From NCBI GenBank assembly GCA_002371705.1, contig DFGI01000056.1:1-50303 (forward strand): DNA of 50,303 bases. The letters run 5' to 3'. Each line of letters opens with the position of its first letter. Position 1 is the first letter of the stretch. Below, piece by piece: positions 1-8,553 of the stretch. This DNA comes from Bacteroidales bacterium UBA3754 (GTDB lineage: Bacteria > Bacteroidota > Bacteroidia > Bacteroidales > UBA1715). Both the position numbers and the translations under genes were made by a program. The notes under the pieces are model-generated. The model saw only the letters and a list, made by a program, of their open reading frames with translations, was not told the origin of the DNA and searched no databases.

Positions 1-1
1 C

Positions 2-1366
2 GTGGACATTGTGAGTTTGGAGTCGGGACAAGTAATAACTGTTGTCGGTGATTATGATGGCGGTTTGTATTCGGCTGTTGAAGGCTCGTATGATACGTAT
101 CCGTCCACAGTTCATACGCCTGAAATGGGAACAACCCATGGTATTGCTGCTGCGGTTGATGGCTCGTTGGTGGTGCGTGCGGGTAGCAAATCGTCGTATG
201 TGCAATATTCTACAGATAAAGGAAAAACGTGGAATTATTGTTCAGGGGGAAAAGAAGGAAGTGGACACGTGGCTGTTTCTGCCAATGGCTCAATTATTCT
301 CCATTGTCCCAATACTTCGAATGGCTATTCGTACGATGGAACTGGTAGCACTGTGTATTATTCGACAAACAGAGGAACATCGTGGACCCAATGTAAGGGC
401 ATTTCTATAAATGGCGCATATCCAGTTGCCGATGGTGCTAATTCCAACAAGTTTTATGTTACGAACGGAAATACCGTGTATGTTTCCACCGATGGTGGAA
501 AAAATTTCTCGGCAAAAGGAACCACAGGCTATACGAGCTATTACAAGATGCGGGCTGTCCCTGGTGTTGAAGGCGATATTTGGGCTCCATGTGGAACAAA
601 TGGCTTGTATCGTTCCACAAATTCAGCGACTTCGTTTACAAAAATGAATGGCATCTCAATGTGCGAAGCTGTTGGTTTTGGTAAAGCTGCCGAAGGAAAA
701 ACATTTCCGACTGTATTTGTTTGGGCAACAATTAATGGCACAACAGGTATTTTCCGTAGTACGGACGAAGGACAGACGTGGGTGCGCATTAACGATGACA
801 TGCATCAATTTGGCGGACCTGGCAATGGACAGTTTGTGATGGGCGATATGGCAGTGTATGGCACGGTGTTTATGAGTACGGTCGGACGAGGTGTTGTATA
901 TGGTGTGACCGCAGGCGAGATTGACCCGTTGGTGCAACAATCCATCTCGTTGAATCAGGGTTGGAATTTAATATCGCTCTATGTGAATCCAAACGATAAA
1001 TCGTTCGCTTCGGTGCTTGCTTCGTGCGATTATAAAATTATCAAAAACAATGATGGTTTTTATTTTCCTGCAAATGCGGAAAATTTGCAAAGTATAACAG
1101 AATTTGTCCCTGGCGAAGGATATTTGATTTATTGTAATACAGCTGGAACTATTGAAACGGAGGGTCAGCTGTTGGATATTGCATCGTCAAACTTAAAAAC
1201 TGGCTGGAATCTTGTTGGTGTTCCTGTTTCGGTAGGCAAAAATGTGGCAGAATTACCGACAAGCGTCCTTGAGGTTAAAGATTTGTCGGATGCTCCTGTG
1301 GATATATTGCAACCTGGGAAAGCTTATTTCATCAATGTCTCCGCGGATACTACGGTTGAGTGGTAG
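2..1366 (+). CDS. GH74-like beta-propeller glycanase, 3' part of gene
   Basis: The reading frame is open to the window edge, so the N-terminal part lies upstream. The visible 454 residues hold BNR/Asp-box type blades (STDKGKTW near 70, STNRGTSW near 121, STDGGKNF near 162, STDEGQTW near 253). They close with VRINDD..Q..G and GRGVVYG (295-301), which is how the second propeller of GH74 xyloglucanases ends. The GDYDG at 16-20 resembles the region of the second catalytic Asp in that family, but I am unsure of this. Residues 312-454 form a separate C-terminal module with two GWNL repeats (GWNLIS and GWNLVG), probably a beta-sandwich; I see no T9SS signature at the very end. Likely role: secreted endo-acting attack on xyloglucan or a related beta-glucan. 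A sortilin-like or sialidase-like propeller is the alternative. Confidence 0.7.
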   Translation: MDIVSLESGQVITVVGDYDGGLYSAVEGSYDTYPSTVHTPEMGTTHGIAAAVDGSLVVRAGSKSSYVQYSTDKGKTWNYCSGGKEGSGHVAVSANGSIILHCPNTSNGYSYDGTGSTVYYSTNRGTSWTQCKGISINGAYPVADGANSNKFYVTNGNTVYVSTDGGKNFSAKGTTGYTSYYKMRAVPGVEGDIWAPCGTNGLYRSTNSATSFTKMNGISMCEAVGFGKAAEGKTFPTVFVWATINGTTGIFRSTDEGQTWVRINDDMHQFGGPGNGQFVMGDMAVYGTVFMSTVGRGVVYGVTAGEIDPLVQQSISLNQGWNLISLYVNPNDKSFASVLASCDYKIIKNNDGFYFPANAENLQSITEFVPGEGYLIYCNTAGTIETEGQLLDIASSNLKTGWNLVGVPVSVGKNVAELPTSVLEVKDLSDAPVDILQPGKAYFINVSADTTVEW

Positions 1367-1381
1367 AAAAACGTGTTGATT

Positions 1382-2524
1382 ATGCGAAAGATTCAAATGG
1401 TTGACTTGCAGAGTCAGTACGAACAGATACGGGATGAGATTAATCGTGGCATACAGAATGTTATAGAATCCGCGGAATTCGTCAAAGGTGGAAAGATTGT
1501 TGATTTTCAACATCATCTTGAAACGTATTTGGGCGTAAAACACGTTATTCCTGTTGGTAATGGCACCGATGCGTTGCAGATTTCTTTGATGGCACTTGGC
1601 TTACAATCTGGAGATGAAGTAATTACACCTACATTTACGTTCGTATCCACCGTGGAGGTCATCGCACTATTGGGACTGAAACCTGTTTTTGTTGATGTTG
1701 ACCCGAAAACGTTTTGTATGTCGCCTCAATCGGTGAGAAATGCTGTTTCTTCTCGTACAAAGGCAATTATTCCCGTTCATTTGTTCGGACAAAATGCCGA
1801 TATGGAAACGTTGCTTACAATAGCAAAGGAACATAATTTGTTTGTCGTTGAAGATGCGTGCCAGTCAATCGGGGCGGAATATACGTTCTCTAACGGTCGG
1901 CAAGTGAAATCAGGATGTATGGGCATGGTTGGCTGTACATCGTTTTTCCCGTCGAAAAATCTTGGCTGTTATGGCGATGGTGGTGCAATTTTCACAAACA
2001 ACGACGCATTGGCTGACGAAATTCGTTGCATTGCAAACCACGGAATGCACAAACGCTATCACTATGATAGAATTGGCGTTAACTCCCGCCTCGATAGTAT
2101 TCAGGCGGCTGTGCTCGATGTTAAATTGAACTATTTGGACTCATATATAGCAAGTCGGCAACGGGCTGCGGCGTTTTATGATGCAGCATTTTCGCGTTGT
2201 CAGCTAATTACTGCTCCTGCCCGTAATCCGCAATCAACCCACGTTTTTCACCAATATACAATCCAGCTTGCCGAGTCAATTGACCGTGATGCGCTCAAGG
2301 CTGCGTTGAACGAAAAAGGCGTTCCTGCTATGATTTATTATCCGATTCCGTTACATTTGCAAAAAGCGTATAGCGGCGAAGTGTATAAATTTGGTGATTT
2401 CCCTGTTGCGGAACGGCTATCGACTTCGGTAATTTCGTTGCCGATGCATACGGAACTCGATGGGGAACAGTTGCAATGTATAACCGACACTGTGCTGTCG
2501 CTTGTTGAACAATGTAAAAGATAA
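1382..2524 (+). CDS. wbpE: WbpE-like DegT/DnrJ/EryC1 sugar aminotransferase
   Basis: This is a PLP-dependent sugar aminotransferase of the DegT/DnrJ/EryC1/StrS family, about 380 residues, the usual length. The opening IQMVDLQSQYEQI and the PLP-lysine segment SFFPSKNLGCYGDGG (Lys near residue 192) match the WbpE group, which aminates UDP-2-acetamido-3-oxo-glucuronate with glutamate as donor. An upstream GTG at 1373 is possible, but the ATG at 1382 starts the conserved protein. The next two genes follow with 2-nt gaps and encode the acetyltransferase and dehydrogenase of the same pathway, which strongly supports the assignment. The product would feed an O-antigen or A-LPS-like glycan made at the cytoplasmic face. 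The UDP-GlcNAc 6-dehydrogenase (WbpA) is not in the window. Confidence 0.85.
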   Translation: MRKIQMVDLQSQYEQIRDEINRGIQNVIESAEFVKGGKIVDFQHHLETYLGVKHVIPVGNGTDALQISLMALGLQSGDEVITPTFTFVSTVEVIALLGLKPVFVDVDPKTFCMSPQSVRNAVSSRTKAIIPVHLFGQNADMETLLTIAKEHNLFVVEDACQSIGAEYTFSNGRQVKSGCMGMVGCTSFFPSKNLGCYGDGGAIFTNNDALADEIRCIANHGMHKRYHYDRIGVNSRLDSIQAAVLDVKLNYLDSYIASRQRAAAFYDAAFSRCQLITAPARNPQSTHVFHQYTIQLAESIDRDALKAALNEKGVPAMIYYPIPLHLQKAYSGEVYKFGDFPVAERLSTSVISLPMHTELDGEQLQCITDTVLSLVEQCKR

Positions 2525-2526
2525 CA

Positions 2527-3111
2527 ATGGAAGCACCTGCGTATTTTGCTCATTCTACAGCGGTAATTGATGATGGTTGCGTAATTGGAAACGGAACCAA
2601 GATTTGGCATTTTTCGCATATAATGGCGGGATGTTCGATAGGGGAACAATGCAATATCGGGCAAAATGTGGTGATTTCTCCTTACGTGGTTTTGGGACGG
2701 AATGTGAAAATCCAAAATAATGTGTCGGTTTATACCGGCGTGGTGTGCGAGGACGATGTTTTTCTTGGCCCCTCGATGGTTTTTACAAATGTGATAAATC
2801 CTCGAAGCCACGTTGACCGCAAATCGGAATACAAACAAACAATTGTGCGTCGTGGTGCTTCGATTGGCGCAAATGCAACCATTGTTTGCGGAAATGAAAT
2901 TGGCGAATATGCTATGATTGGTGCAGGCGCGGTGATTACTAAACCGGTGAAACCATACGCCCTCGTTGTTGGCAATCCAGCTCGACAAATTGGTTGGGTT
3001 AGTGCAAACGGACATACATTGCAGTTTGACGAACACAATCGTGCGGTTTGCCCCGAAACAGGGCAACTGTATGAATTGCGTGATGATAATGTTTTTGAAG
3101 TAACTGATTGA
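2527..3111 (+). CDS. wbpD: WbpD-like UDP-sugar 3-N-acetyltransferase (left-handed beta-helix)
   Basis: This 194-residue protein is built from hexapeptide repeats (for example VIGNGTKIWHFSHI, CNIGQNVVISPYVVLGRNVKIQNNVSVYTGV, GASIGANATIVCGNEIGEYAMIGAGAVI), the left-handed beta-helix of trimeric acyltransferases. In context it fits WbpD, which acetylates the 3-amino group of UDP-2-acetamido-3-amino-glucuronate using acetyl-CoA. It follows the aminotransferase by 2 nt and precedes the dehydrogenase by 2 nt, so the three are surely co-transcribed. The C-terminal extension after the helix (about 155-194, RQIGWVSANGHTLQFDE...CPETGQLYEL) is typical of this subgroup. Other sugar O- or N-acetyltransferases share the fold, so the exact substrate is inferred from the neighbours. 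Confidence 0.85.
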   Translation: MEAPAYFAHSTAVIDDGCVIGNGTKIWHFSHIMAGCSIGEQCNIGQNVVISPYVVLGRNVKIQNNVSVYTGVVCEDDVFLGPSMVFTNVINPRSHVDRKSEYKQTIVRRGASIGANATIVCGNEIGEYAMIGAGAVITKPVKPYALVVGNPARQIGWVSANGHTLQFDEHNRAVCPETGQLYELRDDNVFEVTD

Positions 3112-3113
3112 AA

Positions 3114-4121
3114 ATGATACGATTTGCTGTAGTTGGACTTGGACATATTGGAAAACGCCACGTTGCATTGATTCGCCAAATTGCTGATGCTGAACTCGTG
3201 GCTGTGTGCGATGTGTTGCCGTCTGAACTTGTCGGCTTTTCTGATTCGTTAATTCCGTATTTTCATTCGATTGATGAGTTGCTCGCTTCTGATTTACGAA
3301 TTGATGTCGTAATTGTATGTACTCCCAATGGATATCACACAACACACACTCTCAAGGCTCTGAAAAAACAATGTCATGTGGTGGTGGAAAAACCATTGGC
3401 TCTTTCTTCGCATGATGCGGAATTGATAGTGGAAACTTCACGCCATGTCTCTCGAAATGTATTTTGTGTTCTTCAAAACCGTTGTTCACAGCCATCAATG
3501 TGGCTCAAACAGATTATAACTGAAAAACGGCTCGGCACTATTTATATGGTGCAGCTGAATTGTTTCTGGAATCGCGACGAACGATATTACAAAAAAGAAA
3601 ATTGGCACGGTAGTAGCGATTTTGATGGCGGAACGTTATTCACGCAATTTTCTCATTTCGTGGATTGTATGTATTGGCTGTTTGGCGATATAACAAATAT
3701 TCGTGGCAATTTCCACGATTTTTCGCATCAATCACTTACCGACTTTGAGGACAGTGGTGTTGTTACGTTTGATTTTGAACGTGGCGGAATGGGCAGCCTG
3801 AATTATTCCACTTCTGTGTGGGACAGCAACTTGGAAAGCAGCATAACTATCATTGGTGAAAATGGTTCGGTCAAGGTTTCTGGACAATATATGGACTCCA
3901 TTGAATATTGCCACATAAAAGATTATGAACTGCCTGATTTAGCCGTATCAAATAACCCGAGCACAGCGGAAAATCATCTCTGTTTTTTACAGAATGTGGT
4001 TTCTCAATTACAAACAAAAGAGGCGATTACGACAAATTTGTACGAAGCGGTACAAGTTGTAGATATAATAGAACGCATCTATCAGGTTCGCGATGCGCAA
4101 TGGCATAAATCGAAAAAATAA
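3114..4121 (+). CDS. wbpB: WbpB-like UDP-sugar 3-dehydrogenase (Gfo/Idh/MocA family)
   Basis: This NAD-dependent oxidoreductase has a Rossmann motif GLGHIGKRH at residues 8-16 and the family EKP motif at 92-94. In the Wbp pathway, WbpB oxidises C3 of UDP-N-acetylglucosaminuronate, making the substrate for the upstream aminotransferase. The ATG at 3114 is preferred over the TTG at 3108, which overlaps the previous stop, because MIRFAVVGLG is the natural family start. The gene is last in the three-gene operon and is followed within a few bases by a strong hairpin terminator. WbpB enzymes are known to recycle NAD with 2-oxoglutarate in some species, which cannot be judged here. Another sugar dehydrogenase of the same family is the alternative. 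Confidence 0.82.
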   Translation: MIRFAVVGLGHIGKRHVALIRQIADAELVAVCDVLPSELVGFSDSLIPYFHSIDELLASDLRIDVVIVCTPNGYHTTHTLKALKKQCHVVVEKPLALSSHDAELIVETSRHVSRNVFCVLQNRCSQPSMWLKQIITEKRLGTIYMVQLNCFWNRDERYYKKENWHGSSDFDGGTLFTQFSHFVDCMYWLFGDITNIRGNFHDFSHQSLTDFEDSGVVTFDFERGGMGSLNYSTSVWDSNLESSITIIGENGSVKVSGQYMDSIEYCHIKDYELPDLAVSNNPSTAENHLCFLQNVVSQLQTKEAITTNLYEAVQVVDIIERIYQVRDAQWHKSKK

Positions 4122-4123
4122 AA

Positions 4124-4143
4124 AAAGCGGCCGAAGCCGCTTT
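4124..4143. terminator. Bidirectional intrinsic terminator between wbpB and comA
   Basis: A perfect 8-bp stem (AAAGCGGC / GCCGCTTT) closes a CGAA tetraloop. It is flanked by A-runs on the left and TTT on the right, so it can serve both converging transcripts. Confidence 0.85.
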
Positions 4144-4147
4144 CTCA

Positions 4148-4924
4148 TTACTTTTGCTTTAGATTTTCGGGAAGAAATTGGAAAAACGTGTCTCCGCGGA
4201 ATCCCATACGGAGCGCTTCCAATGCAATTACTTCGTTTGTCGCGATGTTTCCTAAATTCACATTTGCGCCCAACATTTTAATAAACATTGCCTGTTGTGG
4301 CTTGTGTGGAGCTTCCCACATTATTTTGTTGATGTCAACATTTGCTATAATTGTGTCGATAAGTTCACGGTTTGCTGAACCGTCGGCGTTGTAGATGCCG
4401 ATTGTTCCGCTTTCGCGCGCTTCGGTAATAACTTTCTGTGAACCAGCGTCCAGTTCCGCTTTGATCATCGAAATCCATTTTGGCGTGGGAATGTCAACGC
4501 TGGCATCTTTAGAACCAACTTCGGAAATTACGTTGAAATTTTTCTTTAATTCCTTGATGTAGTTCAATTTATCTTCGGTTTTCATATACATTGAACCATC
4601 ACTCACCTCGGACATTCCTATTCCGAATTGTTCAAGAAATTTTTGATATTCATTGAATTGACCTCGAATGATGAACAATTCAAACAACGTTCCGCCAAAA
4701 TACGGGGTGATGCCGTTTGCTTTGTAAATGTCGATTTTTTTCTGAAGATTTTTGGTAACTAAACTTGTTCCAAAACCTAATTTCACGTAGTCGATAAAAT
4801 CGCCTGCGTCTTGTGCCATTCCTTCGGCTTCCACGCAGGTCAAACCTTTGTCAATTACCATTGTTTGCCCGATTTTACGTGGCTTTGCTTCTCGCTCTGG
4901 AGTAAATGCTAATGGAAAATTCAT
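4148..4924 (-). CDS. comA: Phosphosulfolactate synthase (ComA family)
   Basis: ComA adds sulfite to phosphoenolpyruvate to give (R)-phosphosulfolactate, the first step towards sulfolactate, sulfopyruvate and coenzyme M. The 258-residue protein has the family landmarks in order: a TMVIDKGL opening (21-28), VKLGFGTS (47-54), GGTLFE (77-82), EVSDG (106-110), EVGSKD (135-140), EARESG (168-173), EAPHKPQQ (204-211), NLGN (223-226) and RGDT (243-246). All are consistent with an intact TIM barrel. Its partner, DUF4301, lies 21 nt upstream on the same strand, so the two form an operon. In Bacteroidota the end use is not established; cysteate or sulfopyruvate for sulfonolipids is a plausible inference. 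ComB and ComC are not in the window. Confidence 0.85.
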   Translation of the reverse strand: MNFPLAFTPEREAKPRKIGQTMVIDKGLTCVEAEGMAQDAGDFIDYVKLGFGTSLVTKNLQKKIDIYKANGITPYFGGTLFELFIIRGQFNEYQKFLEQFGIGMSEVSDGSMYMKTEDKLNYIKELKKNFNVISEVGSKDASVDIPTPKWISMIKAELDAGSQKVITEARESGTIGIYNADGSANRELIDTIIANVDINKIMWEAPHKPQQAMFIKMLGANVNLGNIATNEVIALEALRMGFRGDTFFQFLPENLKQK

Positions 4925-4945
4925 TGTATTAAAATTTTTTGTTGT

Positions 4946-6502
4946 TTATTTTTGTTGATGTTCTTTTCGTAATAAATCGTTGACCTCTTTCACAGGATTG
5001 AAAGTGATTGACGGCACTTCCACAAAAATTGTGTTCCAGTTCGACATTGCGCCGTTCCAAAGTCCAGGTAATTCAAGTGCTTTCAATTCTTTGCCATCTT
5101 TACTTTTTGTAGTGATAATGCCAGCTTCTTCGTCAACAAATTTTGTGAGGTCGTATTTTTTGTCTTCGTAGTCTTTCACACCACAAACTAAATCAACTGG
5201 ATTGAAGTGCGTTGATGAGTTGAAAATTTCTTCCTGACCATCGGCTTTCGTGTCAATTTGCGCCTTTTCAATGATTTGCAATGTTTGCGAACCATCGTTT
5301 TCTTTTACAAAGAATGGTCCTCCGCCTGGTTCGCCTTCGTTTTTCACCATTCCACACACACGGATTGGGCGGTGTAAAATGTCAATAATGTATTCTTTGC
5401 AGTCGTTGCGGGCCCAGTTTGAAAAACCTTCGGGAAGAATGTAGTTTAATTCATTTTCTAAAAATGCAACCGCTTTGTTGAACCGTTTGTCCGATAGATG
5501 GCGGCAGTTTTTTATTTTCTTATATAACTTAAAAATCTCTGATTGATAATGAATTAGAATTCCCGCCAATGCTTTTTTGTATAGGATTGTAGGCTCTTTG
5601 TAATCGTCGGGAACAATGTTGTCGATATTTTTTATGAAAATAATATCGTAGTTCAATTCATTCAAATTTTCAATCAAAGCTCCGTGTCCAGCCGGACGGA
5701 ACAATAATGAACCGTCGCTGTTGAGAAACGGCGTGTTGTCGGGATTCACGGCGATTGTGTCGGTGGTTGGCTTTTGGCAACTGTAGTCCACATAGTATTT
5801 CACCTTGTATGCCTCCTGATATTTCGCTTTGACTTCAGCAACCTTGTTTTTGAATCCGTCAACAAATTCGGGGGAAACGGTAAAGTGCAGGTGCACATCA
5901 TTGTTGTGCGCCTTGGCGTAGGTTGCGCCTTCCACAAGATGTTCTTCCAACGGCGTTCGATTTTCGGTGGCGTATTTGTGGAATAGCAGCAATCCCTTCG
6001 GTAAATTTCCGTAGTTCAGACCTTTATCTGTTAAAATATATTCAAAAATCGGATGGTAATTTTTCTTTTCAATTAATTCGTCAATATCAAGATTGTCTTT
6101 GGCAAGAGCCGCTTTCAAATCATCATAGAATGCGAATTTCTTAATTTCTTGAATGAAATTCTGTCCCGTATGCAGACCGCTTTTCGTGAAGAATTTTTTG
6201 AACGATTCTTCGCTGCCGTCGTATTCATTCATCAGCGTAAACAACATTTTGAACATACGTGAAGCCGCGCCCGAAGCAGGAATGAATTTCAAAATTGAGC
6301 GATGTTTTTTCTTTTTGTCGTACAATTTCGCAAAACTTGCGATTTCTTCGTCTTCGTAATGTTTGATACCGTGTCCCAACGTGGCAGGGGCAATTATGTT
6401 CAACGGCACAAATCCCGTTTCAAACCGTTTCAATTGTTTTTCCACCTGCTCAAATTGTAGCCCGCGGAATTGAATTTCATGAAGATTTTTTTCGGAAAAC
6501 AT
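4946..6502 (-). CDS. DUF4301 family protein, probable nucleotidyltransferase-like fold
   Basis: This 518-residue cytoplasmic protein is recognised as DUF4301, a family largely confined to Bacteroidota. Its markers are FIPASGAASRMFK near residue 75, FRPAGHGALIENLNELNYDIIFIKNIDNIVPDD near 265-295, and a C-terminal part with GMVKNEGEPGGGPFF. The glycine-rich N-terminal loop and the RPAGHGAL/FIKNIDN block resemble UDP-sugar pyrophosphorylases, so a nucleotidyl-transfer activity is a reasonable inference, but no function is established that I know of. It is the first gene of an operon with phosphosulfolactate synthase, which raises the idea of activation of a sulfonated or phosphorylated intermediate. 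There is no signal peptide or membrane segment. Confidence 0.75.
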   Translation of the reverse strand: MFSEKNLHEIQFRGLQFEQVEKQLKRFETGFVPLNIIAPATLGHGIKHYEDEEIASFAKLYDKKKKHRSILKFIPASGAASRMFKMLFTLMNEYDGSEESFKKFFTKSGLHTGQNFIQEIKKFAFYDDLKAALAKDNLDIDELIEKKNYHPIFEYILTDKGLNYGNLPKGLLLFHKYATENRTPLEEHLVEGATYAKAHNNDVHLHFTVSPEFVDGFKNKVAEVKAKYQEAYKVKYYVDYSCQKPTTDTIAVNPDNTPFLNSDGSLLFRPAGHGALIENLNELNYDIIFIKNIDNIVPDDYKEPTILYKKALAGILIHYQSEIFKLYKKIKNCRHLSDKRFNKAVAFLENELNYILPEGFSNWARNDCKEYIIDILHRPIRVCGMVKNEGEPGGGPFFVKENDGSQTLQIIEKAQIDTKADGQEEIFNSSTHFNPVDLVCGVKDYEDKKYDLTKFVDEEAGIITTKSKDGKELKALELPGLWNGAMSNWNTIFVEVPSITFNPVKEVNDLLRKEHQQK

Positions 6503-6542
6503 AATTCGAAAATTTACAGGTTAAACATGGTTTGTTGTGATT

Positions 6543-6956
6543 TTATTTTGTCCCGAACGTATGGGAATAAATTTCCTTTTTCTTGTCGGTTTTGTCATAT
6601 ATCGCTGTCACAAAGAATGTTACGTGTCCTTCCATAGGCATGTTATAGACTTCAGCTTCGGCGCGTTCGCATGCTTTTTTTACTGCAAGGTCGCAGGTCG
6701 TGAATTTCCCGTGCAACACATAAAACTGTTCTTCTATTTCAACGCCCGTCATACTTGAAAGTTGGGAACGGAATTCGGCTTCGATTTGCGTAAATACCGC
6801 CAAATCCTCGGTTCCGTTTGATTTCACATCTTTGTATGCCAAACTGTACGAGGCCTTTCCTTCAGTTACGTCTTCTTTATCGCACGCCGAAAAAATAAAC
6901 AGCGAAAGTATAAATGGTACTATGCCGAAAATCAAAATCTTTTTCATTTTTTTCAA
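6543..6956 (-). CDS. Small lipoprotein of unknown function
   Basis: This 137-residue protein begins with a lysine-rich N-terminus and a hydrophobic stretch ending in FSAC, a lipobox with Cys near residue 25. It is therefore a signal-peptidase-II lipoprotein, probably in the outer membrane or periplasm. Met1 and Met4 are both possible starts. The mature part is short, acidic and alternating alpha/beta in character, with a pair of cysteines around C93 and C100 that could form a disulfide. I do not recognise a family. It stands alone between the ComA operon and the helicase, with its own -7 promoter element. Confidence 0.7.
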   Translation of the reverse strand: MKKMKKILIFGIVPFILSLFIFSACDKEDVTEGKASYSLAYKDVKSNGTEDLAVFTQIEAEFRSQLSSMTGVEIEEQFYVLHGKFTTCDLAVKKACERAEAEVYNMPMEGHVTFFVTAIYDKTDKKKEIYSHTFGTK

Positions 6957-6975
6957 TTTTACAAGGTTTGACTTA

Positions 6976-6983
6976 CAAATGTA
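6976..6983 (-). promoter_or_regulatory. Bacteroidota -7 element for the lipoprotein
   Basis: Reads TACATTTG on the minus strand (consensus TAnnTTTG), about 20 nt upstream of the lipoprotein start. No clear -33 element. Confidence 0.5.
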
Positions 6984-7051
6984 GTGAGAATTTTATAGAG
7001 TAAATCATTCTTTGGGGGTTATTTTCAGTTTTAATTGCCGAAAAATACTAA

Positions 7052-8461
7052 TTATTCAAAAAATCCATCTTTGAAATTGACAAGATAGATTTTTTCCGTT
7101 GCCCGTGTGAATGCGGTGTAGAGCCAGCGAAGAAATTCTTTGTTGAGCATTTCGTCGGTAAAATATCCGTGGTCTATATACACGTGTTTCCATTGCCCGC
7201 CTTGTGCTTTGTGGCAGGTTACAGCGTATGCGAATTTGATTTGCAACGCATTGAAATACGGATTTTTTTTGACTTCTTCATAGAGTTTCCTTTTATTTTT
7301 TATGTCGGCGTAGTCGGCGCAAACTTCAGTGTAGAGTTTGTTGCTTTCTTCGTATGTGAGCGATGCCGATTCCGATGTGAGGGTGTTGAGAAGCACGTTT
7401 ACGGTCATTTCAATATTTTGATAATCAGGGAATTGAATCGTGACTTCGGCGAAGTCGAATCCGTAGAGGTTTTCATATTTAGTAATGTCAATAACTTCAG
7501 CAATGTCGCCGTTTGCGATAAACGAGATGTCTTTGTTGCCCTCGGTCCAGAAATAATTGTTTTTCACTATCATAATGTAGTCGCCTTTGCTGATGGTGGT
7601 GTCTTTCCATAAAATTCTGCTCCGAATGCCAGCATTGTATCGGTTCGCAAGTTTATTGGTGCGTGTTATCACAATCGTGTCCTGAATGCCAACCTTGTTG
7701 TGTGACGACTCCAACGCGTCGAGCAGCATGCTGCCGTCGATTTGTTCCACATCGGGATAGGTTTGGATGTGCGGCAAAGCGATTTCATCGTTTGTTATAA
7801 GATTTCGGATAGTTGTGGCATTTTGTAAAATTCCCGAATCCTGTGCTTGGCGGATTATTTGCGTGAGCGTGACCGAGTTTGCTTTTTTCAGAAATTGCCG
7901 TTCTATAAAATTTGCGTCAAGTGCTGGCGATTCGGCGCTACCAATGGGCGGAAGCTGCGCTGTGTCGCCAATCAGAAGCAGTTTGCAGTTGTGCTCGTTG
8001 AAAATAAATCGGAATAAATCGTTCAACACCGAGCCAGAACCAAAAATTGTGTTTTCGCCCGTCGTATCCGACAGCATTGAGGCTTCGTCAACAATATAAA
8101 CCACGTTTTGCGCCGCGTTGAAACTCATTCCAAACGATTGAATGCCGTCGTGTACGCCACGTTGACGGTAAATTTTCTTGTGAATTGTAAGCGCAGTGCT
8201 TTTTGTGTAGTTAGAGAGCACTTTTGCCGAACGTCCGGTTGGTGCAAGCAAGAAATAGGGCGTTTCGAGCGCTTGCAAGGTCTCAATCAACGAACGGACC
8301 AACGTGGTTTTCCCTGTTCCCGCATAACCGTTCATTATAAAAACCTCCGCATCGGAGGTTATGAATTTCGCCAATTCCTTGAACGCAACCTTCTGATCGT
8401 CAGTTGGAACGAACGAAAAATGGACGAGCATTTGCTTTTCTACGTAATCGTGTAGCATCAA
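7052..8461 (-). CDS. RecD-like superfamily 1 DNA helicase
   Basis: This 469-residue ATPase has Walker A GYAGTGKTT (45-53), Walker B VDEAS (124-128), a GDTAQLPP motif, and a UvrD_C2-type C-terminus with TCHKAQGGQW and YTAFTRATEKIYLV. That is the RecD/TraA branch of SF1 helicases, in a short form lacking the long N-terminal domain of RecD2. It is expected to unwind DNA 5' to 3' with ATP. RecB and RecC partners are absent from the window; in Bacteroidota this type normally occurs alone. It is divergent from the next gene. The ATG at 8461 is immediately followed by a second Met. Confidence 0.8.
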   Translation of the reverse strand: MMLHDYVEKQMLVHFSFVPTDDQKVAFKELAKFITSDAEVFIMNGYAGTGKTTLVRSLIETLQALETPYFLLAPTGRSAKVLSNYTKSTALTIHKKIYRQRGVHDGIQSFGMSFNAAQNVVYIVDEASMLSDTTGENTIFGSGSVLNDLFRFIFNEHNCKLLLIGDTAQLPPIGSAESPALDANFIERQFLKKANSVTLTQIIRQAQDSGILQNATTIRNLITNDEIALPHIQTYPDVEQIDGSMLLDALESSHNKVGIQDTIVITRTNKLANRYNAGIRSRILWKDTTISKGDYIMIVKNNYFWTEGNKDISFIANGDIAEVIDITKYENLYGFDFAEVTIQFPDYQNIEMTVNVLLNTLTSESASLTYEESNKLYTEVCADYADIKNKRKLYEEVKKNPYFNALQIKFAYAVTCHKAQGGQWKHVYIDHGYFTDEMLNKEFLRWLYTAFTRATEKIYLVNFKDGFFE

Positions 8462-8509
8462 GTTGAAAAATTATTTGGTAATAGTAGTAAATAAAAGCGT
8501 AAAAAGTTT

Positions 8510-8517
8510 TATGTTTG
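8510..8517 (+). promoter_or_regulatory. Bacteroidota -7 element upstream of the 8554 gene
   Basis: TATGTTTG matches TAnnTTTG, 36 nt before the start codon. No good -33 at the expected spacing. Confidence 0.5.
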
Positions 8518-8553
8518 TGTACGAAATTTTTACAAAATATAAACTCATAGAAA

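Noticed and set aside
2338..3345. Long minus-strand ORF across the wbpD/wbpB region
   Set aside because: It is antisense to three well-supported genes, has no family resemblance and is rich in Cys, His and Asn as shadow frames are.
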